Source of the DNA: Nocardioides humi
GTDB taxonomy: Bacteria > Actinomycetota > Actinomycetes > Propionibacteriales > Nocardioidaceae
NCBI RefSeq assembly: GCF_006494775.1
Contig: NZ_CP041146.1
Coordinates: 4,526,001-4,590,000, forward strand
DNA length: 64,000 nucleotides
Direction: 5' to 3'
Both the position numbers and the translations under genes were made by a program. Shown here piece after piece: positions 8,943 to 17,910 of this stretch. Positions within the stretch are counted from its first letter, which is position 1. Each line of letters opens with the position of its first letter. Below the pieces are notes generated by a model. It was not told where the DNA came from, made no database searches, and worked only from the letters and a program-made list of their open reading frames with translations.

Positions 8943-10244
8943 ATGACCTCGCTGCAGTCCCCACCGGTACGCCGCTCCGCGGACGCCGACGCCGACCTGC
9001 GCCGGCAGCTGGCCACCACGCGCCCGCTCGTGCCGACCGCGACCATCGGCGGGGTGATCGCGGCCGGGGCGCCGCTGCTGGTCTGCATGGCGATCGCGGT
9101 CGTCGGCTGGTTCCTCACCGACGCCGGCGGGGAGGGCGCCCCGAGTGGGGCGCTGCGGGTGGGCGCCCACGGCTGGCTGATGGCGCACGGCTCGACGGTC
9201 GTGGTCGAGGGCGTGCGGATCACCGCGATCCCGCTCGGCCTCACCCTGCTCTGCGCCTGGGTGGTGTGGCGGGTCGGGCACCGGGTCGGCGAGTCGATCT
9301 CCGGGCACGGCCCCGACGCCGACCGGATCGCCGACGGCGCCCGCGACCTCACCGTCCCGTACGCCGCCGGGCTGTTCACCGTCGCGTACGCCGTGGTCGG
9401 CGTCCTCACCGCCTCGCTCGCCGCCACCGCGGCCTCCTCGCCCGTCCCGGCGCGGGTCGTGCTCTGGTCGGTTCTGCTCGGCCTCGCGGTCGGGGGGCCG
9501 GCCATCGCGTTCGGCTCGGGGCGCGCGGCGATCTGGCTGCCCGTCGTACCTCCCGCGGTGCGGGACGTCGGCCTCGTCGCCCGACGGATCCTCACCCGCT
9601 GGGCGCTGGTGTGCCTGGTCGCGCTGCTCGCCGCCTTCGTGCTCGACTTCTCCACCGCCGCCAATGTCGTCTCCCAGCTGCACGCCGACGCCGGGGGCGT
9701 GGCGCTGATGACCGTGCTGACCCTGCTGCTGCTCCCCAACGCGCTGCTCTTCTCCAGCGCCTACCTCCTCGGCCCCGGCTTCACCGTCGGGGCCGGCACC
9801 ACCGTCTCCACGACCGCCGTCGTGCTCGGGCCGCTGCCGATGTTCCCGCTGCTCGCCGCGCTGCCCGACCAGGGCAGCCAGCCGTGGTGGACGGACTGGC
9901 TGATGCTCACCCCCGTGCTCCTCGCGGTGCTGGTCGCGGGGCAGGTCCAGCGCGACCGGCCGGTCCTCGCCTGGGACCGGGCGGCGATCCGCGGCTGCGC
10001 GGGCGGGATCTCCGCCGGCGTCGTCCTCGCCCTCGTGTCCGGCGTCGCCGGCGGCGCCGTCGGCCCCGGCCGGATGCAGGACGTCGGGCCGTACACCTTC
10101 GACGTCCTGCTGCACGCCATCACCTCGTTCGGCATCGGCGGCGTGATCGGCGCGGTCGTGGTCTGCTGGTGGCAGCGCGACGGCGACGGCCGGGTCCGCG
10201 GCGCGCTGCGCTCCGTCCGCGACCGGCTGCCGCAGCGGGGCTGA
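8943..10244 (+). CDS. perM: DUF6350/PerM-like polytopic membrane protein
   Basis: A 433-residue integral membrane protein with about nine to ten hydrophobic segments and a short N-terminal cytoplasmic tail. Its place directly upstream of purN and purH matches mycobacterial perM (Rv0955), a membrane protein needed for cell division and persistence. The symbol therefore rests on synteny and topology rather than a catalytic motif. ATG 8943 was chosen over an in-frame start about 150 bases upstream because the extra residues are basic and overlap the divergent sigma-fusion gene. No enzyme function is apparent. Confidence 0.72.
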   Translation: MTSLQSPPVRRSADADADLRRQLATTRPLVPTATIGGVIAAGAPLLVCMAIAVVGWFLTDAGGEGAPSGALRVGAHGWLMAHGSTVVVEGVRITAIPLGLTLLCAWVVWRVGHRVGESISGHGPDADRIADGARDLTVPYAAGLFTVAYAVVGVLTASLAATAASSPVPARVVLWSVLLGLAVGGPAIAFGSGRAAIWLPVVPPAVRDVGLVARRILTRWALVCLVALLAAFVLDFSTAANVVSQLHADAGGVALMTVLTLLLLPNALLFSSAYLLGPGFTVGAGTTVSTTAVVLGPLPMFPLLAALPDQGSQPWWTDWLMLTPVLLAVLVAGQVQRDRPVLAWDRAAIRGCAGGISAGVVLALVSGVAGGAVGPGRMQDVGPYTFDVLLHAITSFGIGGVIGAVVVCWWQRDGDGRVRGALRSVRDRLPQRG

Positions 10245-10281
10245 GCGCCGCGCAGGAATCACCTCCTCAGCGGCGATTCCC

Positions 10282-10315
10282 GCGCTTCTCGACCGTTGCA
10301 ACGGTCAAGAAGCGC
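10282..10315. terminator. Long hairpin after perM-like gene
   Basis: GCGCTTCT (10282-10289) pairs with AGAAGCGC (10308-10315). Inside lies the perfect 16-bp palindrome GACCGTTGCAACGGTC (10291-10306). It follows the perM-like gene and precedes the purN promoter, which fits a terminator; the palindromic core could also be an operator. Confidence 0.6.
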
Positions 10316-10357
10316 AAGTAAAGGTCCAGAAGTCCGGGCCTCCGGTCGGCCACAGCC

Positions 10358-10363
10358 TAGAAT
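10358..10363 (+). promoter_or_regulatory. -10 element of purN (leaderless)
   Basis: TAGAAT ends 7 bases before the GTG start of purN, the distance expected if transcription starts at the start codon. No ribosome binding site is present. Confidence 0.6.
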
Positions 10364-10370
10364 CCCGCCC

Positions 10371-10985
10371 GTGCCCGCTCGCCCCCGCCTCGTCGTCCTC
10401 GTGTCGGGCTCCGGCACCAACCTCCAGGCGCTGCTCGACGCCTGCGCCGACCCGTCGTACGGCGCCCGCGTGGTGGCCGTCGGCGCGGACCGCGACGACA
10501 TCGAGGGCCTGGCCCGGGCCGAGCGTGCCGGCGTGCCGACCTTCGTCGCGAAGGTCGGCGACTACAGCAGCCGGGCCTACTGGGACCGGGCGCTGACGGA
10601 CAAGGTGGCCGCCTTCGAGCCGGACCTGGTCGTGCTCGCCGGGTTCATGAAGCTCGTCGGGGAGAGGTTCCTGGACCGCTTCGGCGGCGTCACCGTCAAC
10701 ACCCACCCCGCGCTGTCGCCGTCCTTCCCGGGCATGCACGGTCCCCGCGACGCCCTGGAGTACGGCGTGAAGGTGACCGGCGCGACCCTGTTCGTCGTCG
10801 ACGCGGGGGTCGACACCGGCGCGATCGTCGCGCAGACCGTCGTACCCGTGGAGGACGACGACACCGTCGAGACCCTGCACGAGCGGATCAAGGTCGCGGA
10901 GCGTGGCATGCTCGTGGAGTCGGTCGGCCGGATGGCCCGCGAGGGGTTCAGCGTCGACGGCCGGCGAGTTCGCCTCGGCGGCTGA
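10371..10985 (+). CDS. purN: Phosphoribosylglycinamide formyltransferase
   Basis: PurN, 204 residues, transfers a formyl group from 10-formyltetrahydrofolate to GAR in purine synthesis. The N-terminal Rossmann-like start (LVVLVSGSGTNLQALLDA) binds GAR phosphate. The active-site stretch VNTHPALSPSFPGMHGPRDA contains the family Asn and His, and the catalytic Asp lies in GVDTGAI. The GTG start at 10371 gives the family N-terminus and sits 7 bases after a TAGAAT element. Purine genes purH and folD follow behind a riboswitch. Confidence 0.95.
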   Translation: MPARPRLVVLVSGSGTNLQALLDACADPSYGARVVAVGADRDDIEGLARAERAGVPTFVAKVGDYSSRAYWDRALTDKVAAFEPDLVVLAGFMKLVGERFLDRFGGVTVNTHPALSPSFPGMHGPRDALEYGVKVTGATLFVVDAGVDTGAIVAQTVVPVEDDDTVETLHERIKVAERGMLVESVGRMAREGFSVDGRRVRLGG

Positions 10986-11003
10986 TCCGCTCGTAGACTG
11001 GCC

Positions 11004-11073
11004 CCACACGACTGGCGCGGGTGGGCAACCACCGGGGAGTGAACGAGCCGGCATCGACCGCCTGGGTGCCCCT
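11004..11073 (+). ncRNA. ZTP/ZMP riboswitch (pfl motif)
   Basis: The segment between purN and purH matches the pfl RNA consensus: a P1/P2 strand around CGACTGGCGCG, the hairpin GGTGGGCAACCACC, then GGGGAGTG, a variable linker, and the second conserved half CCGCCTGGGTGCC. In this riboswitch class binding of ZTP or ZMP (AICAR phosphates that build up when 10-formyl-folate runs short) turns expression on. Its place before purH, whose product consumes ZMP, and folD, which supplies the folate, is the typical setting. Boundaries are approximate. Confidence 0.9.
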
Positions 11074-11111
11074 CATCGAGATCGACCGACCGATCCCATG
11101 AGGAGACGACC

Positions 11112-12692
11112 ATGACCGACCAGATCGCCATCAAGCGGGCGCTGGTGTCCGTGTTCGACAAGACCGGCCTCGACGACCTGGTCCGCGGGCTGCACGACGC
11201 CGGCGTCGAGCTGGTCTCGACCGGCGGCTCGGCCGCGCTGATCGAGGGCCTCGGCCTGCCCGTCACCAGGGTCGAGGAGCTCACCGGCTTCCCCGAGTGC
11301 CTCGACGGCCGGGTGAAGACGCTGCACCCCCGCGTGCACGCAGGCATCCTCGCCGACCGCCGTCTGCCCGAGCACGTCGCCCAGCTCGAGGAGCTCGAGG
11401 TCGCGCCCTTCGACCTGGTCGTCGTCAACCTGTACCCCTTCGCCGCCACCGTCGCCTCCGGCGCCGGCATCCAGGACTGCATCGAGAAGATCGACATCGG
11501 CGGCCCGTCGATGGTCCGCGCCGCCGCCAAGAACCACGCCTCGGTCGCGATCGTCACCGACGGCGCCGACTACGCTCGCGCCCTCGGGGCCGCCCGCGCC
11601 GGCGGCTTCACGCTCGCCGAGCGGGAGGCGCTGGCCGCCAAGGCGTTCGTCCACACGGCGACGTACGACGTGCAGGTCGCCTCCTGGATGGGCTCGGTGC
11701 TGACCGATTCCTCCGAGGGCACCGGCTTCCCGGCCTGGATCGGCGGCACCTGGGACAAGCAGGCCGTGCTCCGCTACGGCGAGAACCCGCACCAGCCCGC
11801 CGCCCTCTACCGCTCGGGCTACGGCCCCGGCGGGCTCGCCGCCGCCGAGCAGCTGCACGGCAAGGAGATGTCCTACAACAACTACGTCGACACCGACGCG
11901 GCCCGCCGCGCGGCGTACGACCACGGCGACGCTCCGACCGTGGCGATCATCAAGCACGCCAACCCCTGCGGCATCGCCGTCGGCGCCGACGTGGCCGAGG
12001 CGCACCGCCGGGCGCACGAGTGCGACCCGGTCTCCGCATTCGGCGGCGTGATCGCCACCAACGTCGCGGTCTCGGTCGAGATGGCCCGGCAGGTGGCGGA
12101 GATCTTCACCGAGGTCATCGTCGCGCCCGGGTACGACGACGGCGCGGTCGAGGTGCTTGCCCGCAAGAAGAACCTCCGGATCCTGGTCGCCGAGCCGTTG
12201 GCGGCCGGCGGGGTCGAGACCCGGCCGATCAGCGGCGGGCTGCTGATGCAGCACACCGACCGCTTCCAGGCCGAGGGCGACGACCCGGCCGCGTGGACGC
12301 TGGCGACCGGCGACGCGGCCGACGAGCAGACGCTCGCCGACCTCGCCTTCGCCTGGCGCGCGGTCCGCGCGGCCAAGTCGAACGCCATCCTGCTGGCCAG
12401 GGACGGCGGCGCGGTCGGCATCGGCATGGGTCAGGTCAACCGGGTCGACTCCTGCAAGCTCGCCGTCGAGCGCGCCAACACCCTCGTCGAGGGCCAGGAG
12501 CGGGCCCGCGGCGCGGTGGCCGCCTCCGACGCCTTCTTCCCGTTCGCCGACGGCCCGCAGCTGTTGCTGGATGCTGGAGTACGGGCCATCGTGCAGCCCG
12601 GCGGCTCGGTGCGCGACGAGGAGACCATCGCGGCCTGCAAGGCGGCCGGGGTCACCATGTACTTCACCGGCACCCGCCACTTCTTCCACTGA
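11112..12692 (+). CDS. purH: Bifunctional AICAR transformylase / IMP cyclohydrolase
   Basis: PurH, 526 residues, catalyses the last two steps to IMP. The N-terminal cyclohydrolase (MGS-like) domain shows [21 protein letters not shown] and [15 protein letters not shown]. The C-terminal transformylase domain shows [29 protein letters not shown], the catalytic KHANPCG and the C-terminal [13 protein letters not shown] 11112 has a GAGGAG ribosome site. Expression is probably controlled by the ZTP riboswitch just upstream. folD follows 29 bases later. Confidence 0.97.
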   Translation: MTDQIAIKRALVSVFDKTGLDDLVRGLHDAGVELVSTGGSAALIEGLGLPVTRVEELTGFPECLDGRVKTLHPRVHAGILADRRLPEHVAQLEELEVAPFDLVVVNLYPFAATVASGAGIQDCIEKIDIGGPSMVRAAAKNHASVAIVTDGADYARALGAARAGGFTLAEREALAAKAFVHTATYDVQVASWMGSVLTDSSEGTGFPAWIGGTWDKQAVLRYGENPHQPAALYRSGYGPGGLAAAEQLHGKEMSYNNYVDTDAARRAAYDHGDAPTVAIIKHANPCGIAVGADVAEAHRRAHECDPVSAFGGVIATNVAVSVEMARQVAEIFTEVIVAPGYDDGAVEVLARKKNLRILVAEPLAAGGVETRPISGGLLMQHTDRFQAEGDDPAAWTLATGDAADEQTLADLAFAWRAVRAAKSNAILLARDGGAVGIGMGQVNRVDSCKLAVERANTLVEGQERARGAVAASDAFFPFADGPQLLLDAGVRAIVQPGGSVRDEETIAACKAAGVTMYFTGTRHFFH

Positions 12693-12708
12693 GCCGCTGC
12701 GCGCCTGA

Positions 12709-12714
12709 GAGGAT
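12709..12714 (+). promoter_or_regulatory. -10 element of folD (leaderless)
   Basis: GAGGAT ends 7 bases before the folD ATG and no ribosome binding site is visible. folD may therefore have its own leaderless transcript in addition to read-through from purH. Confidence 0.5.
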
Positions 12715-12721
12715 CGACCCG

Positions 12722-13594
12722 ATGACTGCACAGAAGCTCGACGGCAACGCCACGGCTGCCGCGATCAAGGACGAGCTGCGCGTCCGCATCGACAAGCTCC
12801 GCGAGCAGGGGATCACCCCCGGGCTCGGGACGGTGCTGGTGGGCGACGACCCCGGCTCGCGCTGGTACGTCAACGGCAAGCACAAGGACTGCGCCGAGGT
12901 CGGCATCGCCTCGATCCGCGTCGACCTGCCCGAGGTCGCGACGCAGGAGGAGATCGAGGAGGCCGTCGCCGCCCTCAACGCCGATCCCGCCTGCACCGGC
13001 TATATCGTCCAGCTGCCCCTGCCGCGCGGTCGTGACGAGAACCGGGTGCTCGGCCTGATCGACCCGGCCAAGGACGCCGACGGCCTGCACCCCACCAACC
13101 TCGGCTGGCTGGTGCTGGGCAACGAGGCGCCGCTGCCGTGCACGCCGTACGGCATCGTCGAGCTGCTACGGCGCCACGACGTCCCCATCGCGGGCGCCGA
13201 GGTGGTCGTGGTCGGCCGCGGGATCACCGTGGGCCGTCCGCTCGGCCTGCTGCTGACCCGGCGCTCCGAGAACGCCACCGTCACCCTGTGCCACACCGCC
13301 ACCGTCGACCTCGCCGCCCACGTGCGCAAGGCCGACATCGTGGTCGCCGCCGCCGGCGTCCCCGACATCGTCACCGGCGACATGGTCAAGCCGGGCGCCG
13401 CGGTCCTCGACGTGGGCGTGAGCCGGGTCGACGGCAAGATCGCGGGCGATGTCGCCGCGGACGTGTGGGACGTCGCCGGGTGGGTCTCGCCGAACCCCGG
13501 CGGGGTGGGACCGATGACCCGCGCCATGCTGCTGGCCAATGTGGTCGCGATGGCGGAGCAGCAGGCGGCGCTGAGCGGGAAGGCAACGCGCTGA
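12722..13594 (+). CDS. folD: Methylenetetrahydrofolate dehydrogenase / methenyltetrahydrofolate cyclohydrolase
   Basis: FolD, 290 residues, makes 10-formyltetrahydrofolate, the one-carbon donor used by PurN and PurH. The catalytic domain shows [18 protein letters not shown], with the active-site Tyr and Lys region, and GYIVQLPLP. The NADP-binding domain shows [18 protein letters not shown], and the family end [16 protein letters not shown] is intact. Placing folD behind the ZTP riboswitch with purH links folate supply to purine demand. The stop overlaps the presumed CTG start of the next gene. Confidence 0.96.
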   Translation: MTAQKLDGNATAAAIKDELRVRIDKLREQGITPGLGTVLVGDDPGSRWYVNGKHKDCAEVGIASIRVDLPEVATQEEIEEAVAALNADPACTGYIVQLPLPRGRDENRVLGLIDPAKDADGLHPTNLGWLVLGNEAPLPCTPYGIVELLRRHDVPIAGAEVVVVGRGITVGRPLGLLLTRRSENATVTLCHTATVDLAAHVRKADIVVAAAGVPDIVTGDMVKPGAAVLDVGVSRVDGKIAGDVAADVWDVAGWVSPNPGGVGPMTRAMLLANVVAMAEQQAALSGKATR

Positions 13595-13908
13595 ACGACG
13601 AGACCCCCGAGGAGCAGCTCCCCGAGGAGGAGCCGCGCCGGTACCCCTCGACGATCGGCGGCGCCTGCTACATCGCCGTGCTGGTCGTCGTGGGCGTCGG
13701 CCTCGTGGTCGCGTCTGCCTCGGACTGGCGGGTCGGCCTGCGGATCGTGTCGGGCGCGCTCGTCGCGGCCGCGGGCCTGCGCCTCGTGCTGCCGGAGAAG
13801 GACGCCGGCATGCTCGCCGTGCGCCACCGCTTCCTCGACGTCGGCATCCTGGTCGCCGTCGCCGTGGGGCTCTTCCTGCTCGCCGCCGCGATCCCCGAGC
13901 AGACCTGA
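13591..13908 (+). CDS. DUF3017-family small membrane protein, probable CTG start
   Basis: A protein of about 105 residues with an acidic N-terminus ([19 protein letters not shown]) and three hydrophobic segments ([48 protein letters not shown]). This is the layout of DUF3017, a family often found after folD in actinobacteria. No ATG, GTG or TTG lies at a sensible place. The frame offers CTG at 13591, where CTGA overlaps the folD stop exactly as ATGA does elsewhere, with GGGAAGG about 7 bases before it. The start is therefore inferred. Function is unknown. Confidence 0.65.
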   Translation: MNDETPEEQLPEEEPRRYPSTIGGACYIAVLVVVGVGLVVASASDWRVGLRIVSGALVAAAGLRLVLPEKDAGMLAVRHRFLDVGILVAVAVGLFLLAAAIPEQT

Positions 13909-14000
13909 GCTCTCCGGCTCTGCCGTCGCTCCTGCCGATCCATCGCCCCGGGGCGCCCGCGACACCGCCGGAGCGGACCGCGGGGCGGGCTTCCTGGCGC

Positions 14001-14154
14001 GCTGTAACACGTAGTCCGCTGCTCTACCAGCCCGATGCCTGCGGTACCAGCCGCGCACAGAGGGGGCCGAGCGATGTCTTGCGGCTGCCACAGCAGCGAA
14101 CAACGTGTTACAGCAGCGGAGTGTCCGGTACAGCCGCGAACCACGTGTTACAGC
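14001..14154. repeat. Three copies of a 23-bp repeat, two direct and one inverted
   Basis: 14092-14114 and 14132-14154 are direct copies of AGCAGCGAAC-AACGTGTTACAGC with a few changes, 40 bases apart. 14001-14023 is the same unit inverted (21 of 23 matching the first copy). The core ACGTGTTACAGC is shared by all three, apart from one base. They may be remnants of a dispersed element or binding sites. No coding function is seen. Confidence 0.6.
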
Positions 14155-14197
14155 TCGGGGGCGGCCCGGGAGCAGACCTAGGCAGAACACACCCGGG

Positions 14198-14261
14198 TAC
14201 GACGAGGGGCCGGCGCCGCCCACGGCCCCGGCGCCGCCCACGGCCCCGGCCCCTCGTCGTA
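14198..14261. terminator. Bidirectional terminator with tandem-repeat loop
   Basis: TACGACGAGGGGCCGG (14198-14213) pairs perfectly with 14246-14261 over 16 bp. The loop consists of tandem copies of an 18-bp unit (GGCGCCGCCCACGGCCCC). It stands between the converging DUF3017 and mdh genes and probably ends both transcripts. Confidence 0.75.
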
Positions 14262-14275
14262 CGGATCAGATCAGG

Positions 14276-15262
14276 TCAGATCAGGCCCAGCTCCGTGACC
14301 GCGGCCTTCTCGTCGGCCAGCTCGGCGACGGACGCGTCGATCTTGCCGCGCGAGAAGTCGTCGATGTCGAGGCCCTGGACGATCTCCCAGTCGCCACCGG
14401 CGGTGGTGACCGGGAACGAGGAGACCAGGCCCTCGGGCACGCCGTAGGAGCCGTCGGAGACGACCGCCATGGAGACCCAGTCGCCGGCGGGGGTGCCGGC
14501 CAGCCAGTCGCGGGCGGCGTCGCAGGTCGCGGACGCGGCGGAGGCGGCCGAGGAGGCGCCCCGGGCGTCGATGATCGCGGCGCCGCGCTTGGCGACGGTC
14601 GGGATGAAGGTGTCGGCGATCCAGGCCTGGTCGTTGACGACCTCGGCGGCGTTCTTGCCGGCGATCTCGGCGTGGAAGATGTCGGGGTACTGGGTGGCGG
14701 AGTGGTTGCCCCAGATGGTGATCTTCTTGATGTCGGTCACGGCCGAGCCGGTCTTGGCGGCCAGCTGCGAGATCGCCCGGTTGTGGTCGAGGCGGGTCAG
14801 CGCGGAGAACCGCTCCTTGGGGATGTCGGGGGCGTTGCTCGCGGCGATCAGCGCGTTGGTGTTGGCCGGGTTGCCGGTCACGCCGATGCGGACGTCGTCG
14901 GCGGCCACCTTGTTGAGGGCCTTGCCCTGGGCGGTGAAGATGGCGCCGTTGGCGGAGAGCAGGTCGCCGCGCTCCATGCCGGGACCGCGCGGACGCGCGC
15001 CGACGAGGAGGGCGAGGTTGACGCCGTCGAAGATCTTCTCCGGATCGGCACCGATCTCGACGCCGGCGAGGTTCGGGAACGCGCAGTCGTCGAGCTCCAT
15101 CACGACGCCCTCGAGGGCCTTGAGGGCGGGCTCGATCTCGAGCAGGCGCAGCTCGACGGGACGGTCACCGGCGATGGCGCCGCTGGCGATGCGGAAGAGC
15201 AGGCTGTAGCCGATCTGGCCGGCCGCGCCGGTCACGGCAACCTTGAGCGGGGTGGTGCTCAC
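14276..15262 (-). CDS. mdh: Malate dehydrogenase (NAD-dependent, TCA cycle)
   Basis: A 328-residue LDH/MDH-family enzyme oxidising malate to oxaloacetate. The NAD loop is [10 protein letters not shown]; the substrate arginines lie in [18 protein letters not shown] follows, and the catalytic histidine is in [12 protein letters not shown]. This is the dimeric actinobacterial type. The GTG start at 15262 has GAAGGAG six bases before it and gives the normal N-terminus. A hairpin terminator follows at 14198-14261. Confidence 0.96.
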   Translation of the reverse strand: MSTTPLKVAVTGAAGQIGYSLLFRIASGAIAGDRPVELRLLEIEPALKALEGVVMELDDCAFPNLAGVEIGADPEKIFDGVNLALLVGARPRGPGMERGDLLSANGAIFTAQGKALNKVAADDVRIGVTGNPANTNALIAASNAPDIPKERFSALTRLDHNRAISQLAAKTGSAVTDIKKITIWGNHSATQYPDIFHAEIAGKNAAEVVNDQAWIADTFIPTVAKRGAAIIDARGASSAASAASATCDAARDWLAGTPAGDWVSMAVVSDGSYGVPEGLVSSFPVTTAGGDWEIVQGLDIDDFSRGKIDASVAELADEKAAVTELGLI

Positions 15263-15344
15263 AAGGACTCCTTCAAGGAACTCGGTGGACTCCCGCGACG
15301 CTAGCAGCGCCCGGCCCGACGCGGGCAGGCGGTCCGGCTGCTGC

Positions 15345-15350
15345 GACGAT
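15345..15350 (+). promoter_or_regulatory. Possible -10 element of lipoprotein gene (leaderless)
   Basis: GACGAT ends 6 bases before the ATG and there is no ribosome binding site. It fits the leaderless pattern seen at several genes in this window. Confidence 0.35.
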
Positions 15351-15356
15351 GGCGCC

Positions 15357-16016
15357 ATGCGGAGACGCGTCCCCGCCGCGATCGCGGCCCTGGCCCTCGG
15401 CTCCGCCGTGCTCCTCGCCGGCTGCGGCTCCGCGTCCGCCCCGAGCCCGCCCGCGGGCGTCGACGGGCTGGTCATCCCGACCCCCGACCCCGACCCGGCC
15501 GACTTCGTCGCCGCCGTCGACAACCCGTGGCTCCCGCTCGCCCCCGGCTCCCGCTGGGAGTACGCCGACAGCGGCTCCGCCACGCCCGCGCTGGTCCTCA
15601 CCGTCGTGGCCGGCCCGCAGGTCGCCGGCGTCGCGACGACCACCCTGGTCCGCACGCATCCCGACGGCACCGTCGAGCGGGACCTCTACGCCCAGGACCG
15701 GGACGGCAACGTCTGGTGGTTCGGCCGCGAGGGGGAGTGGCGGGCCGGTGAGGACGGCGCGGAGGCCGGCCTGGCGATGCCCGCGACCCCCCGCTTCGGC
15801 GACGGCTTCCGCACCGCCGCGGCGCCGGGGCTGGCCGAGGTCGCCACCGTGACGGCCGTCGGCGCGGAGGTCACGGTCCCGCTGGCGACGTACGACCGCA
15901 CCGTCGAGCTCGAGGTCGAGGACGCCACCGGCTCCCGCACCGAGGTCTACGCCCGCGGCATCGGCCTGGTCCGGACCGGCGAGGCGGGCCTCGTCGCGTA
16001 CGACGCCGGCGGCTAG
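15357..16016 (+). CDS. Secreted lipoprotein of unknown function
   Basis: A 219-residue protein with a lipoprotein signal peptide: a basic start MRRR, a hydrophobic stretch, and the lipobox LLAGC, so Cys is expected at about residue 22 as the acylated N-terminus. The mature part is acidic and beta-rich ([27 protein letters not shown]), a layout seen in actinobacterial surface lipoproteins with no assigned role. The last 4 bases overlap the convergent acyltransferase gene. I do not recognise a catalytic motif. Confidence 0.75.
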   Translation: MRRRVPAAIAALALGSAVLLAGCGSASAPSPPAGVDGLVIPTPDPDPADFVAAVDNPWLPLAPGSRWEYADSGSATPALVLTVVAGPQVAGVATTTLVRTHPDGTVERDLYAQDRDGNVWWFGREGEWRAGEDGAEAGLAMPATPRFGDGFRTAAAPGLAEVATVTAVGAEVTVPLATYDRTVELEVEDATGSRTEVYARGIGLVRTGEAGLVAYDAGG

Positions 16017-17044
16017 CCCCGCCGCGGAGCCAGGTCCTGGGGCTGGTTCTCGGCGATCCAGGCGTCGATGCGGCCCCAGCGGTCGAACAGCCACTCGATC
16101 CGCGCCGTGCGGTCCAGGGGGATCTCCGCGCGGGGCACGCGCCACCAGCCCATGAGCAGCCGCTTGTCCATCGGCAGCTCGCGCCAGATGCTGCCGACGG
16201 AGTCGAGGTGGTCCAGGCCGGTGTGGGCGACGAGGAGGACGTCGGCGCTCGGTGCGGCGTCCAGCGCCGCCAGGACGCCGCCGGGCTGCGGGGCGAGGAC
16301 GTGGGCCATCGCCTCGGCCTGCTGGGCCATGACCTCGCGCCCCGAGCCGCGGAGCCGGTCGATCGCGCGGCGCCGCCGCCGCGGGGTGAAGTTGCCGCCC
16401 TCGGGGAAGATCACGAAGGCGTCGTTCTCGTCGAGGCCGCTGGCGAGCACGCCGATCTCCGCCACCAGGTCGCGGCCCCGGCCCCGGCCCTTGGCGATGA
16501 AGGTGCTGGGCAGCCGCGACAGCATCACGCCGAGCGCCGGGTCCCAGGCCAGCATCGCCTTCAGCACGATCCGCGGCTCGCGGTGGTACCAGTGCATGAG
16601 GGCGTACATGATCGAGAAGGAGTCGCCCACCCCCGCGTGCCGGCAGAGGACGAGCAGCGGCTGGCCCGGGAAGGCGTCCGGCGTCGGGCCCACCGTCTCG
16701 ATCTTCAGCCGCAGCACGCGCCGGGCCTCCCGGAAGAACACCACGAGGTACCAGCGCATCAGCCGGTAGTGCACCCGCTCGAACCACGGCCGGTGCAGGA
16801 GGGCCCCGAAGCCCGAGGCGATCCACAGCCCGAACGCCGCCAGGAGGACCAGGGTCTCCAGGGTCAGGTGCAGCACCGCGACCCACAGCAGCCGCAGCGG
16901 CCGCAGCCAGCCCGGCACGAACGCCGACATGACCCCGGCCACGATCAGGGTGAGCGGGAGGGTCGCCCACAGCCACACCGTCAGCACGATGGCCAGGGGC
17001 GCGACCACGAGCCGCTGGAGCGACCACGTGAGCGCAGGGCTCAT
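16013..17044 (-). CDS. Membrane-bound 1-acyl-glycerol-3-phosphate acyltransferase-like (PlsC family)
   Basis: A 343-residue protein with two to three N-terminal membrane segments (residues 10-80) and a PlsC-type domain. The catalytic block is HAGVGDS (H-x4-D) and the phosphate-binding block is FPEGGNF, both in the right order. A role in acylating glycerophospholipids or a related lipid is expected. The ATG overlaps the stop of the upstream patatin gene by 4 bases, so a phospholipase-like and an acyltransferase gene are translated together, which suggests lipid remodelling. The specific substrate is not known. Confidence 0.82.
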   Translation of the reverse strand: MSPALTWSLQRLVVAPLAIVLTVWLWATLPLTLIVAGVMSAFVPGWLRPLRLLWVAVLHLTLETLVLLAAFGLWIASGFGALLHRPWFERVHYRLMRWYLVVFFREARRVLRLKIETVGPTPDAFPGQPLLVLCRHAGVGDSFSIMYALMHWYHREPRIVLKAMLAWDPALGVMLSRLPSTFIAKGRGRGRDLVAEIGVLASGLDENDAFVIFPEGGNFTPRRRRRAIDRLRGSGREVMAQQAEAMAHVLAPQPGGVLAALDAAPSADVLLVAHTGLDHLDSVGSIWRELPMDKRLLMGWWRVPRAEIPLDRTARIEWLFDRWGRIDAWIAENQPQDLAPRRG

Positions 17045-17865
17045 CGGGACTGCTCGTCGAGATAGGCGGCGCTCGCGGCGTACGCCGCCTCGACCCTCCT
17101 GGTCACCGCGGAGGCGTCACGGTAGGACGTCTGCCGATCGTCGGCCTCGCTGACCGCCGACGGCAGCAGGTGCACCTCCACGCCGGGCGGGAGCTGGCTC
17201 ATCTCGCGATGGAAGCGGTGCCGGCGCGCGATCTCGAAGGACACGCGGGCAACGTCCCACGGGCGCCGCGGCGCTGACAAGGGCCGTTCGAGCCGCCCCA
17301 CCTGGAGCACGTAGAGCCGGTCGGCGCCCAGCTCGACCGCCCGGCCGACCGGGACCGAGTTGACGATGCCGCCGTCGAGGAAGTGCTCCCCGTCGATCTC
17401 GGCCGGCGGCAGCAGTCCGGGAACGGCGGCCGAGGCGATGACCGCCGGCACCACCGGCCCGTTGGTGAACCAGTGCTCGGACGCGCGCTCGATGCTGGCC
17501 GCGCAGCACTGGAAGGTGACCGGCAGGTCGGCGAACACGACGCCGCCGAAGAGCGCGTCCAGCCGGTCGCGCAGCGGCTGCGCCGAGTGCAGATGGGTGC
17601 CGGTCTGGACCGCTCGCCCCAGCTGCCGCCAGGCCGGGGCGCCGTACACGTCGTTGCTCTCGGTGACCTCGCGCCACAGGTCGGCGAGGCGGGTGACGCA
17701 CGCGGAGGTGGGCTCGGCGGCGACGACCAGGCCGTTGAGCGCGCCCACCGACGTGCCGACCACCACGTCGGGGACGACGCCCCGCTCGAACAGGGCGCGG
17801 AGCATCCCCACCTCGACGGCGCCGAGCAGGCCGCCCCCGCCCAGGACGAATGCGGTCCGCGACAT
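17041..17865 (-). CDS. Patatin-like phospholipase
   Basis: A 274-residue patatin-family serine hydrolase. The glycine-rich oxyanion loop is [11 protein letters not shown], the nucleophile elbow is [11 protein letters not shown] (GxSxG) and the catalytic Asp lies in [11 protein letters not shown] (DGG), giving a complete Ser-Asp dyad. Bacterial members hydrolyse phospholipids or lysophospholipids; this one lacks a signal peptide and is probably cytoplasmic. It is coupled to the acyltransferase gene downstream by a 4-base overlap. Confidence 0.88.
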   Translation of the reverse strand: MSRTAFVLGGGGLLGAVEVGMLRALFERGVVPDVVVGTSVGALNGLVVAAEPTSACVTRLADLWREVTESNDVYGAPAWRQLGRAVQTGTHLHSAQPLRDRLDALFGGVVFADLPVTFQCCAASIERASEHWFTNGPVVPAVIASAAVPGLLPPAEIDGEHFLDGGIVNSVPVGRAVELGADRLYVLQVGRLERPLSAPRRPWDVARVSFEIARRHRFHREMSQLPPGVEVHLLPSAVSEADDRQTSYRDASAVTRRVEAAYAASAAYLDEQSR

Positions 17866-17910
17866 CGGCTCGCTCCCGCCGCCCGTGGTCGGTCGCGCCA
17901 GGTCACCGCA

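Larger units (their letters stand above)
13909..14275. other. Gene-free interval with repeats and a hairpin
   Basis: About 370 bases between the converging DUF3017 and mdh genes. It contains the 23-bp repeats (14001-14154) and the hairpin with a tandem 18-bp loop (14198-14261), described separately. No convincing reading frame is present. Confidence 0.6.
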
